A stretch of 19,194 nt of DNA from JBKHXU01 sp046565865 (GCA_046565865.1 JBKHXU010000199.1:1-19194), one strand, 5' to 3'. Shown: positions 10,826 through 17,555, counted from the stretch's first letter. Numbers and translations are program-made. Notes: a model not told the origin generated them from the sequence alone.

Positions 10826-12202
10826 CTAAAAAATCGTGGTGAGTTGCAGGGCGATTCGATCGTCCAGAGCGCCCAATATCTGGTTCGCGACATCCGTGCC
10901 GGGCAGATTCGGCGCCTTGGCCTCCCGGAACTCGTAGTTCAGCGTCAGACGGGTCTTGGCGTTGAAAAAATACTGAACGCCGAGCGTCGTCGTCGTGAAC
11001 TGGCGTTCTGCGATCGCGGAGTCGGTACGCCGGTTCAGCGTGTCGTAACGCAGGTCCAACTCCAGGTTTGGCAGCGCCAGGTAGCCGACGTCCACGTAGT
11101 ATCCATCGGACTTGCCTACCGGCGTCATATTGAACGTTGCGAACGCCGTGCCGGCGGCGTTGGCCGTACCGGCCACCGCGCCGCCGTCGGTTCCCTCGAA
11201 AATCATGCCGTCGGCTTCAACATACTCCGCCACGGCCCGATACTTGCCCCGCCGAAACGTCGCACCCAGCCCGGTGCGCTCTCTGTCAAAGGAACCTTCC
11301 ACGCCGTTGCTCTGCGTACCGGTGCCCCCCGTCGTCAGCTTCCGCTCGCCATCCTGCCGCCAGACGAAGAATTTGAGCCCGGGCCGACGCGGACCTTCCT
11401 GCTCGCCCAGCACCCATTCGGTGGACAAATAGACATAGCGATCCATGGATCCGTCGTTGTCGCCGCCCGAGATGCCGTTGCCATTGCCAACCATCAGGGC
11501 ATACGAGTGTTCCCACTCGCCGGAACGAAACGCATCGAACACCTGAACGCCGATGTCGCGGAACGCACCCACCGGCCCGGTCGGTGAATTGGCACAGGTG
11601 TCGGCCGCACCCCCGGCGGCGACGGTGCACGCCGGCGCTCCGTCGCGCGCGAAGAACCGCTCGAGCAACAACTGATCGGTAACGTTGGTGAAGTTGATGT
11701 AGTCGAAAACGTGAATCGCCTGCAGCCCTTCCTCGGCGCCCGGATACTTGAACAGGCCGACCCGGATCCGCGCGCCGGGGAGATGGTTCAACGTGATGCT
11801 GGCATCGGTCACCCGGGCACTAGCACCTTCGCGACTGGTGATGCCGTTGTTGCCGAACTCCGCCAGGAAAAAGTAATTGACTCCGGCGTCGAGCGGAAAC
11901 GGTTGGCCGCGCGCGCCGATGCGCGCACGCTGGAGTTGAAACTGGCTATCGGACTCCTGATTCGGTGCAATGGTGTTGAATACCGCCGGCCGGCCGGCGA
12001 ACGGCGTACCGGTGGGCAGAACGGTCCCATCGGTGGTCGTATACTGTGGCTGTAGGAAGCCCCAAACCTGCACCGGTGGCGGCGCGTGCGGTCTCTCCGT
12101 GCCCTGCAACATCAGCCAGTTTGCCGCGTGGCCGGCGGCGGGTAACAGGACAACCATGGCGCAGACGACCATCGCGACCACGCGTTTTGCAGGATATCTC
12201 AT
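10826..12202 (-). CDS. Outer-membrane porin, phosphate-selective porin O/P-like
   Basis: A 458-residue outer-membrane beta-barrel. Residues 1-26 are a signal peptide, MRYPAKRVVAM then VVCAMVVLLPAAGHA. Alternating amphipathic strands run through the mature part (for example FQLQRARIGARGQPF, ARIRVGLFKYPG, YYVDVGYLALPNLELDLRYD and TRLTLNYEFREA), and the chain ends in Phe (ALQLTTIF), the usual outer-membrane insertion signal. The QFQLQRARIG region and overall plan suggest the porin O/P group; the actual substrate is unknown. GAGGAGA lies seven bases before the ATG. It is the second gene after the DsrE-like gene (54-base gap), so the two are co-transcribed, divergent from the ECF sigma pair. It belongs to a four-gene insert between infA and clpA. 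Confidence 0.85.
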   Translation of the reverse strand: MRYPAKRVVAMVVCAMVVLLPAAGHAANWLMLQGTERPHAPPPVQVWGFLQPQYTTTDGTVLPTGTPFAGRPAVFNTIAPNQESDSQFQLQRARIGARGQPFPLDAGVNYFFLAEFGNNGITSREGASARVTDASITLNHLPGARIRVGLFKYPGAEEGLQAIHVFDYINFTNVTDQLLLERFFARDGAPACTVAAGGAADTCANSPTGPVGAFRDIGVQVFDAFRSGEWEHSYALMVGNGNGISGGDNDGSMDRYVYLSTEWVLGEQEGPRRPGLKFFVWRQDGERKLTTGGTGTQSNGVEGSFDRERTGLGATFRRGKYRAVAEYVEADGMIFEGTDGGAVAGTANAAGTAFATFNMTPVGKSDGYYVDVGYLALPNLELDLRYDTLNRRTDSAIAERQFTTTTLGVQYFFNAKTRLTLNYEFREAKAPNLPGTDVANQILGALDDRIALQLTTIF

Positions 12203-12256
12203 TGCTACTCTCCTCGTGAGGGTGACTGGATTGCAGTTCTTCTTTTTTTAACGACG

Positions 12257-12679
12257 TCAGGGCCGCACCAACAAGTAACCGCTCTCGTTGAGTTCGACCA
12301 TACGGATGACGCCCGCCGGCACCGATTGCGCCTCCGGATTCAATGCCGGCGGATGTCCCAGAAGTCGGGTCATGTTCGCGACCGTATTTTGGCAGGCGCT
12401 GAAACGCACGCCCGAAGCCGCGAGACTCTGCACGCGATCGCGCAGGGCGTTGTCGGCAAACAGCAAGCGTAGGCCGGGGCCAAACGCGACCACCTCGATC
12501 TTCACGCGGTCGGGGCCGTAGGCCTTGAGCAAGTTGCTTGCGACGTTGAGGACCAGCTCCTGTTTTTCCTGACTCCCATCGCTGATCTGCAACGCGATAC
12601 TTTTCGCGTCATCGGCACCGGCACCGGCCGAAAAAAGCGCCGCAGCCACCAGGCACAACGTTATAAAGGACCCACGCAT
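12257..12679 (-). CDS. Secreted DsrE/DsrF-like protein
   Basis: A 140-residue protein of the DsrE-like family, whose cytoplasmic members (DsrEF, TusBCD) pass sulfur as a persulfide on a conserved Cys. This one is exported: residues 1-22 are a signal peptide (MRGSFITLCLVAAALFSAGA). Typical features follow: an initial strand with LQISDG, NLLKAYGPDRVKIEVVAFGP (49-68), LRLLFADN, then GVRFSACQNT with Cys96, and VPAGVIRMVELNESGYLLVRP-like ending at the last residue. AAGGAG lies seven bases before the ATG. It leads the porin operon. The family of secreted DsrE proteins has no settled function; sulfur or redox handling in the periplasm is an inference. Its fold and Cys motif recur in the anti-sigma factor next door. 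Confidence 0.88.
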   Translation of the reverse strand: MRGSFITLCLVAAALFSAGAGADDAKSIALQISDGSQEKQELVLNVASNLLKAYGPDRVKIEVVAFGPGLRLLFADNALRDRVQSLAASGVRFSACQNTVANMTRLLGHPPALNPEAQSVPAGVIRMVELNESGYLLVRP

Positions 12680-12900
12680 GGCCGATCTCCTTTGCTAAAC
12701 AGTTGACAGATATTGTTCACCGCCCCCCGAGCGCAGGCACGCAACGACCCCTGCGACACGAACGCCGCACCGATCGAGAGGACTTAGAATGTCCTGGCGG
12801 TTTTTGTCGACTTCTTTTAGATTGAGACGCCATAGGTGCGGGATTTGATCCACTAACGACAACGCACCGCTGCCGTACCACCACGCGAGGAAACATAAAC
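12680..12900. promoter_or_regulatory. Divergent control region between dsrE-porin and ECF operons
   Basis: This 221-base gap must hold both promoters. A perfect TTGACA lies at 12703-12708 on the plus strand but has no -10 box at the right spacing. AGGAC (12779-12783) and GTCCT (12791-12795) form a small inverted repeat with a 7-base spacer, a possible operator. I could not find a convincing GGAAC-type ECF promoter on either strand, so the autoregulation site is unassigned. A shared regulator acting on both operons is an inference from the divergent layout. Confidence 0.4.
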
Positions 12901-13452
12901 ATGAATCCGTTGGGCTTCGTGCACACCGTGGGCACCTTCGCCGCGACGCTGGGCGACAGGCGAAAAAGAATGATGCGGGTGGCGCGCGCCTGGTGCGGCA
13001 ACGCGAGCCTCGCGGAGGATCTGGTGCAGGAGACGTTCGCCAAGGCGCTGAAGCGCCTGGGACAGTTGCGCGATCCGACCGCCATCGACGCCTGGCTGTT
13101 TCAGATCATGACCAACTGCTGGCGCGATTACTACCGCCGGCAGCGGCCGGCGGATGACATCGATGCCCTGGCGGAGCACGACGACCTCAGCGCCGATGGA
13201 AGCTTCGATGCCGACGAAATCGTGGCGCGCGTACGCGCGGCGATCGACGAGCTGCCGATCGGCCAGCGCGAGGTGCTGGCGCTCATCGATCTGGAGGGGT
13301 TCTCCTATGCCGAAGTCGCCAAGTTGTTAAACGTGCCACAAGGAACGGTGACGAGCCGCGTGTGCCGCGCGCGCGAGACGTTGCGCGAGCTGCTCCTCGA
13401 TCTGGGCACGGAAGACACAACACACGTCGTACCGATAAGGAGGATCAAATGA
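12901..13452 (+). CDS. ECF-type RNA polymerase sigma factor
   Basis: A 183-residue alternative sigma factor of the extracytoplasmic-function class, containing only regions 2 and 4. Region 2 spans ~25-80, with AEDLVQETFAKALKRL and WLFQIMTNCWRDYYRR; region 4 spans ~113-165, with IDELPIGQREVLALIDLEG and the helix-turn-helix SYAEVAKLLNVPQGTVTSRV then CRARETLREL. There is no extra C-terminal domain. The ATG at 12901 is preceded by GAGGAAA ten bases upstream. The gene overlaps the anti-sigma gene by ATGA, the standard arrangement for a sigma factor held inactive by its membrane partner. Likely targets are its own operon and the divergent dsrE-porin operon, but no promoter motif could be confirmed. 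Confidence 0.94.
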   Translation: MNPLGFVHTVGTFAATLGDRRKRMMRVARAWCGNASLAEDLVQETFAKALKRLGQLRDPTAIDAWLFQIMTNCWRDYYRRQRPADDIDALAEHDDLSADGSFDADEIVARVRAAIDELPIGQREVLALIDLEGFSYAEVAKLLNVPQGTVTSRVCRARETLRELLLDLGTEDTTHVVPIRRIK

Positions 13453-14171
13453 ACATTAAGGACGAAACCTTGCTCCGGGACCTGAACGCGCTGATCGACG
13501 GCGAGCTGGACGGCGCGGGACAGGCGCGCGTGCGGCAACGGCTCGAACACGATGCCGCCGCGCGCCGGCACCTGACCGAACTGCGCCGGGTGCGCGCACT
13601 CACGCAGCGTGCATTGGTTGCACATGAGCCGCGACGCGCACCGCAACGACGTGCCGCCGTCCAAACACGGTCGATCGCCGCCGCAGCGCTGGTCGCGCTG
13701 GGATTTGCGCTCGGCTGGGCGATGCGCCCGGCGGCGGTACCGGTGCCCGCGGATTTGCCGGACCACGCGCTGGCGCTACGCGCCGTGCAGCCGGCAGCCG
13801 GTGGCCGCGATGTCGGGGTGCTCGTGCACATCGACCGAACGGACAGCGCCTACGTGTCCCTGGCGCTGGATCGTATCGATGCCATGCTCGAACGCTACGC
13901 GGACAAGAAGCAGGCCATCGCGGTGGAGCTCGTCGCGAACGCCGACGCCATTAACCTGTTGCGCGCCGACGGCTCGCCGCATGGCCGGCGGCTGCAGGCG
14001 ATGCGGGAACGTCACGTCAATCTAACCTTGGTTGCCTGCAAGATGACACTGGAACGCATGCGCCAGGAGCGGGGCGAGGTGCGCCTGCTCCCGGGCGTGG
14101 ACGCCCACGATTCGGCACTGCAACGGATTTTGTCGCGCCTGGAGAAGGGATGGGTCTACGTGCGGGTCTAG
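13449..14171 (+). CDS. Transmembrane anti-sigma factor with periplasmic DsrE-like sensor domain
   Basis: A 240-residue inner-membrane protein in three parts. Residues 1-60 resemble the cytoplasmic N-terminus of anti-sigma factors (LNALIDGELDGAGQARVRQR, then LEHDAAARRHLTELRR) but lack the zinc-binding HxxxCxxC motif. Residues ~75-91 are a single membrane helix (SIAAAALVALGFALGWA). Residues ~121-240 match the DsrE-like fold: DVGVLVHIDRTDSAYVSLAL, VELVANADAINLLR (159-172), VACKMTLERM with Cys197 (195-204), LLPGV, and the GWVYVRV ending, parallel to the secreted DsrE protein at 12257-12679. A perfect AAGGAGG lies five bases before the ATG, which overlaps the sigma stop. The N-in, C-out orientation puts the DsrE part in the periplasm. 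The fusion is unusual; the signal is unknown. Confidence 0.87.
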   Translation: MNIKDETLLRDLNALIDGELDGAGQARVRQRLEHDAAARRHLTELRRVRALTQRALVAHEPRRAPQRRAAVQTRSIAAAALVALGFALGWAMRPAAVPVPADLPDHALALRAVQPAAGGRDVGVLVHIDRTDSAYVSLALDRIDAMLERYADKKQAIAVELVANADAINLLRADGSPHGRRLQAMRERHVNLTLVACKMTLERMRQERGEVRLLPGVDAHDSALQRILSRLEKGWVYVRV

Positions 14172-14234
14172 CAGTTCGCCGATCACCCGGCCCACGGCGC
14201 CTGCCCGGCGCTCGCTCCCGCGTCGGTCATTCGC

Positions 14235-14256
14235 GGCACCGGATGATAGCGGTGCC
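14235..14256. other. Stem-loop in the anti-sigma/clpA gap
   Basis: GGCACCG (14235-14241) pairs perfectly with CGGTGCC (14250-14256) around an 8-base loop. No T-run follows on either strand. It lies midway between converging genes and may help end transcription or slow readthrough. Nothing else, including a tRNA gene as found here in E. coli (serW), is seen in 14172-14342. Confidence 0.4.
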
Positions 14257-14290
14257 TCCGCGCGGCTTGGCCAAGCGCCGACCCCACGCC

Positions 14291-14342
14291 AACAGTTTGT
14301 TGAAAAGCGCAATCCAAGGCGATTTTCCTACTCAACGAACTG
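14291..14342. repeat. Hairpin repeat, copy 2, abutting clpA
   Basis: This shares the AACAGTT lead and the GTTGAAAA-CGC-ATCCA-GGCG-TTTTC core with copy 1 at 10345-10385. The inner stem pairs 14302-14310 with 14319-14327 (one mismatch); the outer stem pairs 14293-14303 with 14332-14342 (one G-T pair). The outer arm touches the clpA stop codon at 14343. It is placed to work as a terminator for clpA and perhaps also for the converging anti-sigma gene, though it lacks a T-run. Confidence 0.65.
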
Positions 14343-16622
14343 CTAGACCTCTTCCTTGCGCTCGGCGCGCGCACTGGTCGCCGGCTCGACGGTTAACGCG
14401 AGGCCTTCGCTGCCACCTGCCACCTTGACGTGCCCGCCGTTGGCAAGACGGCCGAAGAGCAGCTCGTCCGCCAACGGCTTTTTGATTCGCTCCTGAATCA
14501 GCCGCGCCATCGGGCGCGCACCCATGGCCGGGTCGTGGCCGTGTTCCGCGAGCCATAGTCGTGCCGGCTCGTCCAGTTCGATGGTGACGTGCTTGTCCGC
14601 CAACTGCGCTTCCAGTTCGAGCACGAATTTGTTGACCACGTGCAGAATCGTCTGCGAGTCGAGCGGCCGGAAGTGAATGGTCGCGTCCAACCGATTGCGG
14701 AACTCCGGGCTGAACAGGCGCGTGATCTCCTGCATGTCATCGCCCGAATGATCCTGCTTGGTGAAGCCCATCGACGTCCGGCTCATGCGCTCGGCGCCGG
14801 CGTTGGTGGTCATAATAAGGATCACGTTGCGGAAATCGGCCTTGCGACCGTTGTTGTCGGTCAGCGTGCCGTGGTCCATCACCTGCAGCAGCAGATTGAA
14901 CACGTCCGGATGCGCCTTCTCGATCTCGTCGAGCAACAGCACCGAATGCGGGTGCTTGGTGATGGCCTCGGTGAGCAACCCGCCCTGATCGAAACCGACA
15001 TAACCCGGCGGCGCGCCGATCAGGCGCGACACGGTGTGCCGCTCCATGTATTCCGACATGTCGAAGCGGATCAATTCGACACCGAGCACGCGCGCGAGCT
15101 GGCGCGTAACCTCGGTTTTGCCCACACCCGTGGGTCCGGAGAAGAGATACGAACCCACCGGTTTTTCCGCCTGGCCTAAACCTGAACGCGCCAACTTGAT
15201 CGAGGTGCTGAGCGCTTCAATCGCGGCGTCCTGACCGAACACGACCATCTTTAGATCACGCTCAAGCGTCTTTAGCGCCTCGCGGTCGGAACTCGACACT
15301 GACTTCGCCGGGATGCGCGCCATCTTGGCAACGATCGCCTCAATGTCGTGCACGTTGATCGTCTTCTTGCGCTTGCTCGGCGGCAGCAGCTGCTGACCGG
15401 CGCCGGCCTCGTCAATCACGTCGATCGCCTTGTCCGGCAGGTGCCGGTCGTTGATGTAACGCGCCGACAACTCGACGGCACTGCGCAGCGCCTGATTGGT
15501 ATAGCGCACGCTGTGATGACGCTCGAAGCGCGTCTTTAACCCGTGCAGAATTTCGACCGTCTCATCCACCGATGGCTCGGTAACGTCGATCTTTTGAAAC
15601 CGGCGCGACAGCGCCCGATCCTTTTCGAAAATATTGCGGTACTCCTGATACGTCGTGGAGCCGATGCACTTGAGATCGCCGCTCGACAACACCGGCTTCA
15701 GCAAATTCGACGCGTCCATCGCGCCGCCCGACGCCGCGCCAGCGCCGATAATGGTGTGGATCTCGTCGATGAACAGAATCGCGCGCTCCTGCTTCTTAAG
15801 ATGATGCAGCACGGCCTTCAGGCGCTTCTCGAAATCGCCGCGATACTTGGTGCCGGCAAGCAGGCCGCCCATGTCGAGCGCGTAAATCGTGCTGCGCGCC
15901 AGAATCTCCGGCACCTCGTTCTCGACGATCTTCTTGGCCAATCCTTCCGCGATCGCGGTCTTGCCCACACCCGCCTCGCCCACGAACAGCGGATTGTTTT
16001 TGCGCCGCCGGCATAGGACCTGAATCGTGCGCTCCACTTCGCGCGCGCGACCAATTAAAGGATCGATCTTGCCGAGCCGCGCCTGTTCGTTGAGATTGAT
16101 GCAAAACGCGTCCAGCGGACTGCGCTCACCCTGTGCCGCGCCCTCTTCGTTGTCCTCCGGCGCCGGCAGTTCGTTCTGGCCCTCGCCCGGCACCTTGGAG
16201 ATACCGTGCGAGATGTAGTTCACCACGTCGAAGCGCGAGATGTTCTGCTTGTGCAGAAAGTAAATGGCATGCGATTCCTTCTCGCCGAAGATCGCCACCA
16301 GCACGTTGGCGCCGGTGACTTCTTTCTTGCCCACCCCCTGCACGTGCAGCACCGCGCGCTGGATCACCCGCTGGAAGCCGATCGTGGGTTGGGTGTCGAT
16401 CTTGCTGTTCGCCGGCAGCACCGGCACGTTCTCGCTCAGGAACGCGCTGAGATTGCGTCGCAGCTCTTCGATGTTGCCGCCGCAGGCGCGTAGCACGCGC
16501 GCCGCGCTCGGGTTGTCGAGCAGCGCCATCAGCAAGTGCTCCACGGTAATGAACTCGTGGCGCTTCTCGCGGGCCGCCTGGAAGGCGGCGTTTAATGAGA
16601 ACTCCAGTTCCTGCGACAGCAT
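14343..16622 (-). CDS. clpA: ATP-dependent Clp protease unfoldase subunit ClpA
   Basis: A Hsp100 AAA+ unfoldase that pulls substrates into the ClpP peptidase; with ClpS it degrades N-degron proteins. The 759 residues match E. coli (758). Domains: N-terminal Clp_N repeats 1-145 (MLSQELEFSLNAAFQAARE); first AAA+ module with Walker A GEAGVGKT (215-222) and Walker B ILFIDEIHT with Asp286-Glu287; second with Walker A GPTGVGKT (496-503), pore loop GYVGF (540-544) and Walker B VLLLDEIEKA with Asp565-Glu566. The ClpP-docking tripeptide is Met618-Gly-Phe rather than the usual Ile-Gly-Leu/Phe. The ATG at 16622 has GGAGG eight bases upstream and gives the conserved N-terminus, so a longer reading from 16691 is rejected. 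It is downstream of clpS with an 82-base gap. Confidence 0.98.
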   Translation of the reverse strand: MLSQELEFSLNAAFQAAREKRHEFITVEHLLMALLDNPSAARVLRACGGNIEELRRNLSAFLSENVPVLPANSKIDTQPTIGFQRVIQRAVLHVQGVGKKEVTGANVLVAIFGEKESHAIYFLHKQNISRFDVVNYISHGISKVPGEGQNELPAPEDNEEGAAQGERSPLDAFCINLNEQARLGKIDPLIGRAREVERTIQVLCRRRKNNPLFVGEAGVGKTAIAEGLAKKIVENEVPEILARSTIYALDMGGLLAGTKYRGDFEKRLKAVLHHLKKQERAILFIDEIHTIIGAGAASGGAMDASNLLKPVLSSGDLKCIGSTTYQEYRNIFEKDRALSRRFQKIDVTEPSVDETVEILHGLKTRFERHHSVRYTNQALRSAVELSARYINDRHLPDKAIDVIDEAGAGQQLLPPSKRKKTINVHDIEAIVAKMARIPAKSVSSSDREALKTLERDLKMVVFGQDAAIEALSTSIKLARSGLGQAEKPVGSYLFSGPTGVGKTEVTRQLARVLGVELIRFDMSEYMERHTVSRLIGAPPGYVGFDQGGLLTEAITKHPHSVLLLDEIEKAHPDVFNLLLQVMDHGTLTDNNGRKADFRNVILIMTTNAGAERMSRTSMGFTKQDHSGDDMQEITRLFSPEFRNRLDATIHFRPLDSQTILHVVNKFVLELEAQLADKHVTIELDEPARLWLAEHGHDPAMGARPMARLIQERIKKPLADELLFGRLANGGHVKVAGGSEGLALTVEPATSARAERKEEV

Positions 16623-16704
16623 GATTACAACCTCCGGGCCTTTGCCCGCGTTACCCCGAACGGTCCGGTTGCGATGTCGGGGCTGATCCAAAACTCAGCA
16701 AAAA

Positions 16705-17022
16705 TCATTCCGGTTCCAATGTGCACTGGAGCGGATGTTGATGTTCCTGCGCAAAGGCCAACACCAGCCGCACCTTGGTTTCCGCGATTTCGCGCGTATA
16801 CAGGCCGCAAACGCCGATTCCCTTCTGGTGCACGTGCAGCATGATGCGCGTGGCCTCTTCCCGAGTCTTATAAAAGAATCGCTCCAGCACGATCACAACG
16901 AACTCCATCGGCGTGAAGTCGTCGTTTAGCAGGATCACCTTATATAAGAGCGGACGTTGAAGTTTCGGTTTGACTTCTTCAACGACGGGGCCGTCGGGAT
17001 ATTGCGGCTGTTTCTCTTTCAT
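16705..17022 (-). CDS. clpS: ATP-dependent Clp protease adaptor ClpS
   Basis: The N-recognin that binds N-terminal Leu, Phe, Tyr or Trp and delivers the protein to ClpA. With the ATG at 17022 it is 105 residues, against 106 in E. coli. The ligand pocket is intact: Asn33-Asp34-Asp35-x-Thr37-Pro38-Met39 (the Met gate), Val64-His65 in MLHVHQKG and Leu98 in HPLQCTLE. The flexible N-terminal tail that enters the ClpA pore is present (1-25). A TTG at 17040 would add six residues (MSKLPI); neither start has a strong Shine-Dalgarno sequence, and ATG was preferred. Position upstream of clpA and divergent from cspD is conserved in gammaproteobacteria. Confidence 0.96.
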   Translation of the reverse strand: MKEKQPQYPDGPVVEEVKPKLQRPLLYKVILLNDDFTPMEFVVIVLERFFYKTREEATRIMLHVHQKGIGVCGLYTREIAETKVRLVLAFAQEHQHPLQCTLEPE

Positions 17023-17073
17023 AATTGGAAGCTTAGACAAACGCTATGCGGGGAACCACCCCTGAATTGCTTA

Positions 17074-17102
17074 CATTGTCCGGCCCGGCCTACAAAATTC
17101 AA
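17074..17102 (-). promoter_or_regulatory. Candidate clpS-clpA promoter
   Basis: On the minus strand TTGAAT (17102-17097) is followed by a 17-base spacer and ACAATG (17079-17074). The -35 is good and the -10 weak. It would give a leader of about 45 bases before the clpS ATG at 17022. Confidence 0.35.
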
Positions 17103-17242
17103 CCCAGCGGCCGTGGCATAGATTTTGAGCGTGCGGCGCAAATCTCGACCTCGGACATACAGCCGGCTCGCTCGCCGTTGCTTGACTAACCGGGAAAAAG
17201 AAGGAACATTGTCCGTGCTGTCGTCCGCCCTATTCATGCACG

Positions 17243-17302
17243 TCGAAAACGGCGGGCACTTCCGTAATCTGTGATCGTTTTACAGCGGATTAAGTTCCGC
17301 TG
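17243..17302 (+). promoter_or_regulatory. Candidate cspD promoter and leader hairpin
   Basis: TCGAAA (17243-17248), a 16-base spacer and TAATCT (17265-17270) make a modest promoter. Just after it CAGCGGA (17283-17289) pairs perfectly with TCCGCTG (17296-17302) around TTAAGT. The hairpin ends five bases before the AGGGGG ribosome-binding site, so leader folding could tune translation. The rest of 17041-17318 shows no further gene or RNA that I recognise. Confidence 0.4.
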
Positions 17303-17318
17303 CAGCTAGGGGGATGTT

Positions 17319-17528
17319 ATGGCAACAGGAACTGTGAAGTGGTTTAACGCCAGCAAGGGGTACGGCTTCATTACCCCATCCAATGGCGGTGACGACGTGT
17401 TCGCGCATTTTTCCGCCATCGAAATGGACGGATACAAGACGCTCAAGGAGGGACAGCAAGTGGAGTTCGAAGTCCAAGACGGTCCGAAAGGCCCTCAAGC
17501 GTCGCATATCCGGGCGCTGTCCAAATAG
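17319..17528 (+). CDS. cspD: Cold-shock domain protein, CspD-like
   Basis: A 69-residue single cold-shock domain that binds single-stranded RNA or DNA. The core is typical: GTVKWFNASKGYGFI with RNP1 (KGYGFI), and DDVFAHFSAIE with RNP2 (VFAHF). The second half, MDGYKTLKEGQQVEFEVQDG then PKGPQASHI, is closer to CspD than to CspA, and the position divergent from clpS is the classical cspD site. AGGGGG sits six bases before the ATG. CspD in E. coli is a stationary-phase replication inhibitor and Lon substrate; whether that holds here is unknown. It is monocistronic, ending at the terminator at 17556. Confidence 0.93.
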   Translation: MATGTVKWFNASKGYGFITPSNGGDDVFAHFSAIEMDGYKTLKEGQQVEFEVQDGPKGPQASHIRALSK

Positions 17529-17555
17529 CCCGTAACCACTTCCGTTATACATTCC

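Larger units (their letters stand above)
14165..14349. repeat. 14-bp perfect inverted repeat across the two converging stop codons
   Basis: GGTCTAGCAGTTCG at 14165-14178 and its exact reverse complement at 14336-14349 bracket the gap between the anti-sigma gene and clpA. Each arm covers the last codon (GTC, Val) and the TAG stop of its gene plus seven bases beyond. The two 3' ends are therefore identical although the proteins are unrelated. Confidence 0.8.

Noticed and set aside
12680..12900. A GGAAC-type ECF promoter for the sigma operon or the dsrE-porin operon
   Set aside because: No matching -35/-10 pair at a suitable spacing was found on either strand; the isolated TTGACA at 12703 has no -10.
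14172..14342. A tRNA-Ser gene near clpA, as in E. coli (serW)
   Set aside because: No cloverleaf or T-loop GGTTCGA-type sequence; only simple stem-loops are seen.
16623..16691. 23-residue extension of ClpA
   Set aside because: The start at 16622 has a good ribosome-binding site and gives the conserved MLSQELE N-terminus.
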